Source: Ceriagrion tenellum
Taxonomy: Eukaryota; Arthropoda; Insecta; Odonata; Coenagrionidae
NCBI GenBank assembly: GCA_963169105.1
Contig: OY720639.1
Span: forward strand, 124,393,117 to 124,457,116
Direction: 5' to 3'
DNA: 64,000 bases
Positions 1-11,846 of this stretch are shown in pieces (position 1 is the first letter of the stretch; each line of letters starts with the position of its first letter). Both the position numbers and the translations under genes were made by a program. The notes under the pieces were generated by a model. The model ran no database searches. It saw only the letters and a list, made by a program, of their open reading frames with translations, and was not told the DNA's origin.

Positions 1-1667
1 TTCCTTTCCCGACCAAGAGTGGTAGGTGTGGGTTCATTGAAAAAAGGGCGCCAATTTAACTAAAAAACTCAGCTGCAAATTTGAGTGATGTCTTTAATGC
101 GGAGGCACATGAAAATCACAGCAAGAGCCTCACAAATTGGTTGGTATTTCATTATCTCGTCTAACACGCTTAGTGCAGTTTTCATGTGCATAAATATTAT
201 GAACCAAGAAAAGTTTTTACTAATTTCTGGCCTGAGTAAGAACGCACTATATTGTACGAACTATAAATTGTATTTGGAATTGTAAAAAGTTTATTATTTT
301 AACGCTGGCTTAGTATTTTCTCCCATCTCTCACTACTTTCTCCGCACTCCTTCTGCTGGAAAGAAAGGCATTTAGAGATTTAATGGCCCAAGTAAATTCT
401 GGTATTTTCGCAGTTCCGTAAGAATTTCGATGACCTGTTTTGAGGGTGTCATCTGTTCATTGGTTAGAACATTTTTACGTAGAAAATTTTTCTCATATAA
501 CACTATCGTCTTACTGATTGTGAGTAATATTTTGTATGTAACTTTTTTCCTTCACATCTTGCTAATATGTTACGGTTGCTTAAAAATTTTCGAAAAAATT
601 TTGACTGCGGCTTTGCTAATTTTGCGCTAAATATAATAAAACCGAATCCACCACTAATTTTTGCCAAAATTGTGCAGACGTGTCTTTTTATTGACAAAGA
701 CTTTGCTAGATATATGTTGTTATGTCACTAGAAGCTTAATCTAACGTTCGGTTACTTAGCTCGCGGTCATTAGGCCACTGTAACTCGAATCTCCGCTTGA
801 ATGAGAGCTATTGTGTGAGCAGATCCCCCTTAGGTATGCTAGATTGGTGGAGGATTATCGAAGCTCTGAATATTGCAGTTACTCATCTCGGTAGTAATTT
901 GTGCTCCGCCATATTGGGAAATCCTAGGGCCGAGCTTCAACTGGTTGATATCGAATGCTCCGCTCTCTTAGGGGTAACTAACCTGATGTGAGCGCTCTTT
1001 TTTAACGATCGTTTACTAGGAGACCGGTTTTTTAAGGAAGCTAACGTGCAAGATTCTCTTAACGTTGTCCGGGGCTGGAATCCCGGCCGTGGCAACAATT
1101 TTCACAGCGTATCAGGTGCTGTTCTTGGGTACTACGTGGAAAGTACTTCAAGTTCAGTGTTCTCTCCGTTAGGTGGGGTATAAAATTGTGGAACTGTTGG
1201 CGTGATCCATTAAACGTAACGTAATATACAAGCCAAACCATCAATTGCTCATTTCCCAAGCAATCCTTTTAATACTAGCTAATATACCTATCCATAAATG
1301 CCATAAATGGCCTCGGTTGTCTACCATTCCCCCAAAATGTATCTACTACTGGTATATTGTCAGATTACGAAATATGTCCAGCGTTAACCTTAGAAATATC
1401 TATATAAAATATTTATTACGATCTTTCAGGTAAAATCAATTTTGCCCATGCTGGTTGAGAAAATGACATAGAAGATACACTACTTTTTCGTGTACAAGAG
1501 TGAGGAAAAATTCAACATTTTTGAGGGCCACCATTAAAAAATATTCCATTGCGCCGAAGTCGAAGTCAAATGATTTCGGCATGAAAACAATTTTCTTGTC
1601 TAAAATAAATCGAACTTTAATCTTGGTGGACATCTGATAATATGTGGCATGAGCTCGTTTTCTCACG
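1..1667. other. Unassigned AT-rich sequence
   Basis: No recognisable gene or repeat. Short open frames occur, for example a 64-codon plus-strand frame at 797-991, but none shows a motif I recognise, and there is frequent stop interruption on both strands. Positions 780-1260 are somewhat richer in GC than the surroundings. Confidence 0.5.
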
Positions 1668-2120
1668 GAACTGAATATTCTTTTTGGTAATCTCCCCCCA
1701 CTTCCACGTTATTGAGTTCCTCCGAATTCCTTTGTCCGGTCAAGACTTCTTTTTGAACCGGGTATTCCTTGCCCGATTTCTCCCCACGAAGACATCCATT
1801 CCAATTAGACGTCGGTTCACATATCGTACAAGGTATTTTTTCCCTCCAACCCTCCTCTCGTAGGCCTTAGTTCACAAAATTTTCCTTATTGCCTTCTTCA
1901 ATCGTCCGTTCCAACTTTGCCTCCCAAAAGACTTGGATGAGGGATCTTGGAGTATAAACCCTTGGATGCTCGAGTGGGATCCCGAGATAATTGTATTCCG
2001 ATTACGCCGTCCCCATGTCTATAACTTTGTCCCCTGCCCAGTCCTTGAGGCACAATGGACCTTCTCCTTTCCCCCACCGCCTTTCCTTTTATGTCGAACT
2101 GGAACCATTAGGGAGGGTTT
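1668..2120 (-). pseudogene. Possible decayed coding frame, unidentified
   Basis: On the minus strand one reading frame runs from about 2120 to 1668 with only two stop codons in roughly 150 codons. That is more open than the surrounding sequence. The predicted peptide is rich in charged residues and contains the segment EYNYLGIPLEHPRVYTP, which loosely recalls the 'YLG' motif of reverse-transcriptase palm domains, but no catalytic YxDD box or other diagnostic residue is visible. I cannot name the family. It may be an old retroelement piece or a chance open frame in a GC-richer patch. Its neighbour at 3.5-4.8 kb is a decayed LINE on the same strand, so a common origin is possible but not shown. 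Confidence 0.2.
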
Positions 2121-2239
2121 TTGAAGGCAGTGTTTTGTGCGAGTGGAGGCCTCCGAGATCCATTCTATTTTAATAGTTTCGCCTCCGCCTCCTCATCATC
2201 TCTTTCTGAGGCTGCTCCTCGAGCGCTGCCCACAGCCTC

Positions 2240-3520
2240 CTTCGAATCATAAGCCGGCCCTGACTGTCCTACCCACTTGATGCTAAAATCCCCTCCCTGA
2301 CCTTCTTCGTTCCATTATCTGAATACTACCGGGTCATTTGGTCTCCTGGTGACTTCACTTTCCAAAGGCGTCTTTCTAAAATGGGGAAGGTGGAAGAAGG
2401 CAAGAAAAATCATGCTCATCAAAGATTCAGCCTCATCTGTTAGATAAAGTTTGGTTGACATTTTTTCATTCACGGCTTAAGTAATAATAAATATTGCATT
2501 GTAAATTTCATTCAAGCGCAGTTGTCTCAAAATTAGTGGAGTTGTTCCTTGCTCATCGTGAAAGTGTATCATTGGAATCATCGAAAATGATATATTTTCA
2601 TTTTCAATTTTGTTTCTTCCCCTCATCGTATTTTACTTATATCAACCTTTCTCAACGAGCATTAAAAATCATATATTATCTGGTGTTATCATTATTTTGT
2701 TAGTCATTAGGGTCTTCCATGATTCTGAAGCTATATGATATTTTTGTAAAGATTGATTTACTGTCTGCCACTTTGTGACAGAACGCATACAAAACAAGGG
2801 AGGCCTATCCGACCGAAACTTGCTTGTTTTATTCTGTAATCGAACTGCTTAGTTTTCAACATAGTGAAAGCCATTGTCCGGCATTTATTAGTCACCCAAT
2901 ACCTGCAGCATAATCATTTAGAGATATGATTCTTTTGTGGTGGGAGTATCTGGAAAAAGTTTCGACAAAGTCGCTGAAAAACATTGCGTAAAATCTGGGC
3001 TCTATTAAATTCGGCTTTTGAGTCGAAATGGTGATCCAAAAATGCTCAATAAGCTAATGACCAATTGGAAAAGCTTGATTCCTCGGCGATCCTTTATCAA
3101 TGATCAATTATCAATTGTATCCACCGGTGAAGTACGAAAAAGAAGCCATATGTAATAGTATCTTTACCCAAGCACCAATGCAATAGTCGTCTGGTGATAA
3201 TTTCTCAGATTTGATCGCCTCCGTTTGTTTTTTAAATTCATCAAAGCACTATAGCTCTTAAACAACCCATATGTAATGACGAATTCATTAGTGCCTGTGT
3301 TAGAGTGCAGACATTATTTGAGAAATTTTGAGCCTACATTAAAGTTCCTTGTTAATTGAATTGTTATTTATATTTTAAACATATTTCAATCACCATTTTC
3401 TTTTTTCTGCTCATCATATATTAGTAAGGAGACGACAATAAATGACGTATTTTTAATGAGTAAGGTCAGTATTACAGCCTCTAAATGACGACGCGTACGT
3501 TTCCGAATAGAGGTGTCTAA
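2240..3520. other. Unassigned AT-rich sequence
   Basis: AT-rich sequence with no supported gene. Open frames are short and lack motifs. Confidence 0.5.
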
Positions 3521-3529
3521 AAATATTAG

Positions 3530-4774
3530 TGGTGAAAGAAAATGATCTCGACGGTCGATGTTATCAGCTCCTTCTCTCGTCAATCCATCAGGATTGGTTT
3601 GTAGCATCCTTCCATCTCCGTCCACAAAACCGTCCACAGCTCATGTGCTCTTCTATTGTTCTTCAACTCACTCCCCGTTACTTTCCTCTTACCGAAGAAG
3701 GGCTTTATGCATGCGTATGTAACTTCCATGTTCCCATCCACTGTGATTTTTTCACTTTCTCGCAACTTTCTTCCAAAAATCTTTATTGGGCTCTTTTGAA
3801 CTTTCTTGTAATTACATTCCTCAGCTTCTTATGCTCTGTCTTATCTTTCAGTTGACTTTAGGACTTCAGTGCTCTTCTTCTATTGATTTTCTCTATAATT
3901 TCCTGAGCTATCCATTCCTTTCCACCCACTGCCTTTTTCCTTCCCATAACCTCCTCAGTTGTTGTCAACATGTTTCTTTTTATTACATTCCACTTCTAGT
4001 CAACATTATCGTCTCTTGTTAATTTTAAGAGATTGATTGTACTTTCTCAGTATTCTGTTGAAGTATCTTTGTTCTTAAGCCTACTCATTTGGACCAGTAT
4101 AGTAGGGGCTATATTTGATCTGGTTCTTTAATCTCTTTTTGTCTGGAATGAGATCAATTTGTTATCTTTTTATGTCACCAGGAGCTATTCAGGTGTATCA
4201 TCTGCGAGGATTAAGCTAAACCAGGTGTTAGTCACCACAAGACCGTGAACTGAGAAGAATTCAACCAGCCGATCTCCCCTCTCATTCCTCTTGCCAACAT
4301 TATAGCTTCCTACCATCTCTTTTTTCGATTCTTTCCCTACCGCTGCATTCAAATCCCTTATAATCAACAAATATTCCTCTCCTTTTACGCTTAGCATCTG
4401 CTCCTCCAAGCCTTCTTAGGTTGCCCCTACTTCCTCCTCTCCTTGGTTAGGTGTTGGCATATTCACTTTTTAAATAAAAGTATTATTTGGCTTTCCTACT
4501 AGCTTGACATGTAAAATTATTTCTCTGCATTGCACCTATTCCATTACTTTTTGTCCAATCTTCTCATTTAACTAACTTTATGCCATCCCCTCTCACCCCT
4601 GACCTCTCATCAGCCGCTCCACTATAAATGAATCTGAATTATTCTGAAGTCCGTTGGCTGTGGACATCTCACCTCTTAGACTCCTAGTTCATCTAATTTC
4701 ATAATTTTCATTTTCAAAATTTCAAACTTTTCGCATAAAAGTAAGCTTCCTGCATTCCATGTTCCCATTCTCAT
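3530..4774 (-). pseudogene. Decayed RTE-like LINE: endonuclease and linker remnant
   Basis: This is the N-terminal part of a non-LTR retrotransposon polyprotein, read on the minus strand. It starts at an ATG at 4774-4772 followed by MRMGTWNAGSLL. The TWN is the usual opening of the apurinic-type (EEP) endonuclease that nicks target DNA. About 30 codons later comes LDELGV, a stop, then EVRCPQP, matching the family's 'D.LGISEVRW' block with its catalytic Glu. The middle is broken by many stops. At 4409-4185 a 74-codon open segment carries RDLNAAVGKE and RNERGDRLVEF...VVTNTWF, typical of the second half of the domain; the family's GDxN is RDLN here. From about 3960 to 3580, separate frames still show a basic linker (EWIAQEIIEKINRRRA, KLRNVITRKFKRA) of the kind that precedes the reverse transcriptase. 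No reverse-transcriptase core is seen. At least three frames and more than ten stops make it non-functional. The RTE-like assignment is by motif resemblance only. Confidence 0.75.
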
Positions 4775-4799
4775 TTCGTATCTTTCTTTTCTTTTTACA

Positions 4800-7690
4800 G
4801 AATTAGTTTTTAGTGGTCCCTACCCGGTGTTCCAAATAAGGGACCTTTTTGCCTCTGGATGAATTTCTTAAAGAGTTCATTCCCATTGTTATCGTTTCTC
4901 AGTATACTCTTCAGGATTATTAAAGCAGTGATTTACTTTTTTCTTTTACCATACAATTTTTTACCATACTTTTCGTCCATACAATTGACTATTTCAAATT
5001 GGTTCTTCCACCTTTATGGCTGATTTCTCAATCCTAGGACGAGAGTGCCCTGCCCTATACCATTATGGAGTTGAATAGTTATTCCGGTATTCCCTCGGAA
5101 CTCACCACGTTATCTGCATAAGCGTTACCAGCCCTCTACCAGTGGAAGGTGTCGGTGAGGATTTCCCCACCATCGGATTTTAGATCTTGAAGGTATTTCC
5201 TAAATCCTCGAGTACTTTCAGAGGACTGTTTTCAGATTGATTATATCGTTTAACTTGACATGATGCAAGAAGTTTTGCTGTAACATTACTATTTTAATCT
5301 TTCTTTATTTTAGTGAACTTTCCGAAGTTATTGTTTGAGTTATGAAGGATACAAGTTAATTGAATATTTTGGTAGAATTTGACTTAATAATTGTAATTGG
5401 ATGTATTATAAAAGCGCTCTCTATTGGTGTCTTTTAGTGCTGATGTAGATAAGGTCCTAAAAAGAAGTGAGATTGATACACAGTTATTAAAGTAATCCTT
5501 GTTTAAATTTTAACCTTTCTTCGGAAATTGCTGATATTTAAAGAGCTTGGGACGTGAATGCTCTGTGGCTTTAATATATGAGTCATGACTTGTTTCGTAA
5601 TGACTCTCCTATTGCTAACCAGCAGAATATTATAGGAATCAGGATTCTTCTAGTGTTTCTGGTGGAGATGTTGGAAAAAATCTTTATCGTTGAATTGGGC
5701 AGAGATATGAAAAAAAATCCTTTTCTTGCATGCACAGTGTATCATATCATTGAGAATTCCGTATAATTTATAATTTTTATCCCTCCTATCTAGAAATAAT
5801 GAATTACGGAGAAAATACTCACATTTATATTTCTCACTCAAATTATGGTAATTCAATTTGTTTCCAGCACATTCTTGATTCATCAAGTGAAAACATAATG
5901 ATCGCATGACTATTAGAACTCTGCTTAGGGCAAACTGTACGAAAAAATGCAATATTTGATCTATGTCGAATGGTTATACCCATGAATGATGCACTTAGTT
6001 TGAATGAGATTGAAAATGAGGTTACGATGATTTGAATCGTGCCACAATATTTTGTGAATTTTCTCGTCTAGTTTTAGAGTCTTTCCGCGATGACCACGCG
6101 AGGAAAATAACATGTGTGGATACGTGGCCCACATAGTAAACCAAAGCTTAAAATGCGGAAGAGTTCAAAAGGTTATAAATAAAAAAAAGAGGGAAAGACA
6201 GTTTTATAAAGCGGGCGGATTTTTTCTCAAACTCTGGAGAATTTAATTATCGTCATCAACATCATCATCATCCTGGGCGAGAGCGAGGGCTGGCGCCGCA
6301 CATGGAGTTTGTTGGGCAATTTTTCGGCTTGTGTGCATATAATGCGGTCAGTAACGGCACGTTCTGGCTTTTAATTACGGAAATATGGTGGAAAGTTTTG
6401 CTTTAGCCTCTACCAAAAAGCTTCGTATTATATCCGCAGCGGTTTGTGGGATAAATGAATCTTTATGTCACCGTCAAAAGCAGGCATTTGCATCTCTTTG
6501 AAACTCCCTCGCCGGATTCGAAACTTTTCAATTATTTCCCTGATTGTTGGCAATTGGCCTGGATTGAACCGACATGACTTTTTAGCTTTACTTTTACTCT
6601 ACCCAATATATTCCAGTTATTCATTTGAATTCTCGATTTATCCCATAATATTTTAGGTGCTTTTCAATGGTTATTTACGTTTTCGAATTTGGGGGAAATT
6701 TAAAAAGGAATTTAAACTACTGCATTCTCAAATAGAGAGATCCTGTTTATTGATCGTATTACCTTATATCATGCAAATTATGCTAAAATTTAGTTTTTTG
6801 CTATTCCTAATGATATGTGTGTTTCCCAAGAGGTGGAGAGTGCTAGCAAGTTGTTTATCTTTGTAGGACTTATAACCACTTATGTTTACCTTGGTTCATT
6901 TCTTGAGGACATCATGCTATCATTGTTACTTATTATGCTCTTTTAGTGGAATCTTATGTCAATGCATTCTGATATGCAATTACAAAGCTCTTGTTCTTAG
7001 CTATCATGTCTTATCTTCTGAGAAAGGGTGAATATTGTATTTTAACTGGAGGCCGCCTTTTTCAATAAACGGCATTAGTGGAAGAAATTGTGCTCCCGTA
7101 TATTAGCCTAACCCCAAAGGTATTAACTTTATCTTAGGTTTAGCTTTCAGTCTGAGGAAGACTAGTTAATCCATCAAAGCCGGGAAGTTACATCTTACAT
7201 TATATAATATTTTTGTAATTAGTCACTGAGCTAAATCCCGATAAATTCTGCTTCTTCAATTATTCTATTTTCTAAACCAAATAGAACACTTTTGTCTGAA
7301 GTACTTACCAGTCTTACTACGGTCCTTATCAGTAGAATAAAAATGTAAAAGATTTTCTTTTAATCCAGTGACAGAAGCCCCACACTTTGGGCTTAAATGA
7401 GCCCTATGTACGTTCAACTTAGCATTACAGTTCATAAAAATCATATCACCATGATAAAAATAGAATTTTATCTAAATTTAAATGAGGGAGATCAATATCA
7501 GAATAAATGGGTACATACCATTTTTAACATTTAAGTGTACTGTAATCATATGTGAATGATGCATGTCTTTTCTTCGCTATAATGCCTATAATTCCTCAGT
7601 TTTAATACCCCCTGCCTCAGCCTCTCTTGGTGTCTTGTGTGGTTTGATGCTGAAATGTGGATGAATTTCCTCGTAATGTTCTTGGATTGG
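4800..7690. other. Unassigned AT-rich sequence
   Basis: No supported gene. Open frames, including a 100-codon minus-strand frame at 5952-5650, have AT-driven composition (many F, I, K, N, L) and no motif. The trinucleotide run near 6253-6272 (catcatcatcat-like) is a short simple repeat. Confidence 0.5.
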
Positions 7691-7799
7691 GATTCGTGAT
7701 CCGCTTATGAGAGACCGTTCTCGTCATTCTCTAGGCCGCTAATGGCTTCGGGGTCCTAGTGGGCGGCGGTGGAAGCCAACGATCACTTGTTCACGACTC

Positions 7800-8048
7800 A
7801 TGACACGGTCGCGTAAGAGAGGCTTACCCGCGTTCAAGAGTCCACCGACGACCATGGAAGGCGGACTCGAAGAGATGAAGATTCGAATCGAGAATCTCGC
7901 GAAAAGGAGGAAGACAGAGAAGCTGAAGATGCGTCCCGCATTTACTGGTTGTGCGAGCGACCACTTAATTTTGTATGCGGCTTTAGGACATATTCAATTG
8001 CCGAATAGTTGCTCGTTCGAGTGCGTGTATTGGTCAAAAGTAATCTAA
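7800..8048 (+). CDS. Candidate short basic ORF, unidentified
   Basis: An 82-codon frame starts at ATG 7800. The first half (to about 7930) has a coding-like codon pattern and encodes a basic segment ending in ENLAKRRKTEKLKMR, which resembles a nuclear localisation signal. The second half is AT-richer and looks like read-through into non-coding DNA, so if real this may be part of an exon rather than a complete gene. I see no convincing donor or acceptor site that fixes its ends. It sits in a small GC-rich patch (7680-7940). A chance ORF is at least as likely. Confidence 0.15.
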   Translation: MTRSRKRGLPAFKSPPTTMEGGLEEMKIRIENLAKRRKTEKLKMRPAFTGCASDHLILYAALGHIQLPNSCSFECVYWSKVI

Positions 8049-8049
8049 G

Positions 8050-10834
8050 ATATTTGGTTGATGGTTAGACTCTGTCATAGTTGGATAGGTTTTGTATTCC
8101 ACGGTGGCCAAAAAGCAAACAGGAGTATGTGAGATATCAACCGATTAGAGACGAGGCACATAACCATCTATTGGGATATTTATTTGTGAAATTGAGATTA
8201 ATATATTTTATAAGTGTTTGAAGCAAAAAACAATGAATAAAAATGCGTGATAATTGTAAATAAAGTCTCGTTTAACTACTCTATCTGGGATTTATTAATC
8301 GATTTCCCTTATATTGAAATGGTAAACTAAGTTTCAAGATACGGAAGTTCGGAAAAATATTAGTTCTTCATGTTGAGATGGCATTAAATATGATATATCC
8401 CAGGCTCATAAAGGAGTAATAATTGTATGCTTGCAATATTTTCTAAAGATACTTGAGATTTTAAAGTGGCTGTAACAACGTTGATGAGACACCATACCTT
8501 GAGATTTTGGCTTCCTAGGGACAAGAAACTCAGTTGGATTGATCTTCGGGATGGTCCGTTGAACAAGAAAATCATTGGGGACTCAGAAGTATCGTTTTTG
8601 ATATCTGGTAAAATTAACCAATGCCAAGAATGTATTATTTTAAATATCGTATTTTCGCGTATAAGTTTAAATTTTAAATCTATACAATCTATTTTGTCTA
8701 ACTAGTCAATAAATTACGACTCCTGGGATACGGCATACAATTATGGTGTTTTCATCACTCTAAGGAAGATTGGCACCATATTGATATTGCTGCATTCGAG
8801 GTGCTAGATTTACTTTTGATTATTAGGATCTTTGTTTATTTACCAAAGCCCAAGAAGTGAATGGTTATTACTATTGAGATTACACAGATTTATGTGCTCA
8901 GAAAATGTGTTTTCTTAATGGTCTAAAAATTAAAGTCTAATCAATGATCGGTCTCCAGAATTAGGTGTTGGTCACTGGTTTTCTCACTCCTCTGATACAG
9001 TTTTACCGTGGAGTAGAATTTAATCGTGAAGGGGCGATTGCAAGGGTCAGATAAAGAAGGAAAAGAACAGTAGAACAAGAAATATTGCGTTTGCTGGCAT
9101 GAAGAATTTGTCCTCGTGTACAACCCAAGTATTCCTGCAACAGAGGAACAGCCAATAATAGAACAGCTTGTCAGGGATTTTGGTGAGGCAAGGGTAGTCT
9201 ATGTTGGTGTATTTGAGGCTACTAGCTTGAGTTGACGACACTAGAAAGGACGAAGAAGGGAGAGCTTGGTTTGCTCGGAGCGTGTGGGATGTTTTACTAC
9301 AGTGTGCGCGAATAAATTAAGTGACGATTATAAATTGCCCAAAAAATATTCGGAGTTATCTTCTGTAAAATAGTGGTCAGACATTGATTAGTTTCAAAGT
9401 TTTGTCAAATTTCTTCATTTGGCGTAATTTAAAATACTTAGATATTCAAATTTCTAGGAAAATCACGAAGTTTTCAAAACATTTTACGCCTGTAAAAATG
9501 GGTTAACATATTTGGTGACTTCACTTTTCAGTATTGCGTTGAGTGTTTGTATACATTATGGATACTAATAGCGCAGCTGTTGGAACTTGAAAACATGCGA
9601 CAAAAGCAAGCAATTTCACTTCAGTTTTCTTCAAGAAAAGAGCATTGTGGTTATTAATAGCAAGTATCTGAAAATATTTTAAAATACGAGGATTATTTCA
9701 TTTTTAATGTACATGTTAGAAAACTGAAACATGTCAGTTTGAGCTCAAAGCTTGAGGATGAAGCGCGTGCTTCACGTTACTTCTTTTTTAACTCTTTACA
9801 TAGCAGGTGCATGGAACGTGGAGATGTTTCGTGCCATACAATGAGACTGTTGATTGCCAAAGGCTGTGCGATGTGTCGTGAGGTTGTTATTTACTTGACA
9901 AAAACCCTAATAAATATGAGTGCTTTGAGTGAAGTTTCTATATCGAACTGTTGCCATTGGCGAATATTGCATTGGTTCTTCTGAAGTTAAATTTCAATCA
10001 AATTAGTGGAAGGATCTATTCTCTTTCGGCCTAGAAAATTTCAAGGAGTTTTTCAAACAGAGAAATAAATGATTATATTTGCATAGGATCATATCAGAGC
10101 GATTTCCATGAGGAAAAATTGTCACAGCACTATATGGACGCTTATTTTCTGCAAAAAAGTTCCCATTTATGCAAAAAGTTTCTTTTTGCGAAGCATTTTC
10201 CCATTTTATGCAAAAAAGCATAAAATCCATTAGCGTGCTTTTAGAGTCTGGGTCACATTTCCTGCTGGACAAAGTAAGCAAAAGGTGAGGCAGAGACTCG
10301 TTAGAAGGCATATCCTCTTCAGCAGTCTAGCAATAATGAGCTTCCAGTAGGAGGCTAATATATGTTCTCAGTGAGTTGTCATAGAGCAGTATGTATTCAA
10401 TCGCTCACTTTAGCTTTGCACCTACTTTTTAGTCAGTATCATTAAATTTCTAATAGGTGGGCCATTATATATTGTAGGTAACTTCACTTCTTGCTAATAA
10501 TGCTGTCTTGGGACTCATTTGGTGGAATTCGTACATGATAAAAGATGCATTCTCATCTACCTTGCACAGAATAATGTTTAATGAGACCGGCTTTTGTTTT
10601 ACACCATTGCCAAGCCTTGAAGCCAACCATATGCTACTCATGCTTTCGTAATCACTTCTTGTTTTCTCAATCAATCAAAATATTAGAACCATAATACTTC
10701 ATATAAAATCATAACTCGTCTTTGAATAGTTGACTTCGATGCCAGCAAGGCCTTATACTTTTAAATTGAACTTTATATTCACAATTCGCAATATTTAACA
10801 AAAATATTGCAATTTCCTCAAAGTGAACCGTACC
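8050..10834. other. Unassigned AT-rich sequence
   Basis: No supported gene. A minus-strand 102-codon frame at 10311-10003 has no recognisable motif. Near 10158-10220 the phrase 'cccattttatgcaaaaa' occurs twice about 38 bases apart with small changes, a local duplication. Confidence 0.5.
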
Positions 10835-11248
10835 TCATGTGGCAAACTGAATTCTTTTCTTGAGCTCTTGGCGGTTTTTCTTTGCAATGGAGTTAGGAAG
10901 AGGTTTAGCAATAGGGAACATGGCCCGCGTGTGAGGCGGGTGGCAGGGCGTGTGCTTTCGCCCTTGAGATGAGCCCAGTCCCTGTGGAGCGGGAAGGGGC
11001 AGGGAATTTGGGGGGAGTGGAAGGGAATGGGGGATTAAGAGGCCCCTAAGGATAGGTAGTCCGAGGGTATAAGGGCTGGATGACGAGGGTAAGGGATAAA
11101 GGCCGGAGGAGAGGATTGGGGGCTCCTCCTTGGAAGTACTAATGACTGTAGTGGGTATTAAGTCCACGGGGGCCGTCTCGGAGGGGGCAGGTCCTAAAAT
11201 GTGCCGGGGATTCGTAATCATTTTCGCGCTACGGTTCTGTTTCCTCAC
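10835..11248 (-). CDS. Candidate Pro/Ser-rich ORF, unidentified
   Basis: This 137-codon minus-strand ORF is one of the longer frames in the window. It begins with a basic stretch (MRKQNRSAKMITNPRH), passes through a long Pro/Leu/Ser-rich low-complexity middle, and ends in a basic segment, NSIAKKNRQELKKRIQFAT. The DNA is G-rich on the plus strand. This layout is seen in ORF1 proteins of some non-LTR elements, but no zinc knuckle or other marker is present, so the family is unknown. It lies 600 bases from the I-type LINE at 11.8 kb but on the other strand. Base composition alone could keep this frame open. Confidence 0.2.
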   Translation of the reverse strand: MRKQNRSAKMITNPRHILGPAPSETAPVDLIPTTVISTSKEEPPILSSGLYPLPSSSSPYTLGLPILRGLLIPHSLPLPPNSLPLPAPQGLGSSQGRKHTPCHPPHTRAMFPIAKPLPNSIAKKNRQELKKRIQFAT

Positions 11249-11299
11249 TTACGATCTCTTGAGAGGAGCAATCGACAAGATTCCCCCTAGCGGTCAGAC

Positions 11300-11834
11300 A
11301 CGATGGAGAAGATGCCTCGCCACAAAAAAATAATCAACCGCTCTCATGGAGGCAAGTTTTTCATCCATAGAACACTCGGCATGTACTGTTTTGACATTTA
11401 GAAACTTAAGTTTAAAAACTTCTGCCATAAAAAATTATCGTCAATATAAATAGGTGGAAATTATCCATAGTGATAAGAAAGAGTAACTTTACAAGTATTC
11501 TACTTCTTTGTGTGGAAAATTAAAGTTTCTACTCCTATTTTCTGCTTCTTTTAAACATAAGCAATTGAGTTGAAACTACCTTGCGTATTATTTTGTATTA
11601 AAGTTATAGTTTTATTTTTGTTATTCCATATTTAAAAAGTTCACCTAAAATTATTTATTTTCTTATAAATTTGCTGTTTACTGCGTCGAGTCTGTATTTC
11701 TATCAGTTATTATTGGTATTGTGCATCGATTGAGAATTTTAAAGCCTTTTAAAACGCTTTGATGATTGGGTTGAAATCATGAATCCAAAATAGAAAGTTG
11801 CATTTAACAGCATTCCCATCTATATTTAGCGATT
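11300..11834. other. AT-rich spacer before LINE insertion
   Basis: AT-rich, with no gene or repeat that I can support. It ends at the target-site duplication of the LINE fragment. Confidence 0.5.
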
Positions 11835-11846
11835 GATATAAACGAT
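11835..11846 (+). repeat. Left target-site duplication of LINE
   Basis: GATATAAACGAT, identical to 12958-12969. The pair brackets the I-type LINE fragment and marks it as a single insertion by target-primed reverse transcription. Confidence 0.85.
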
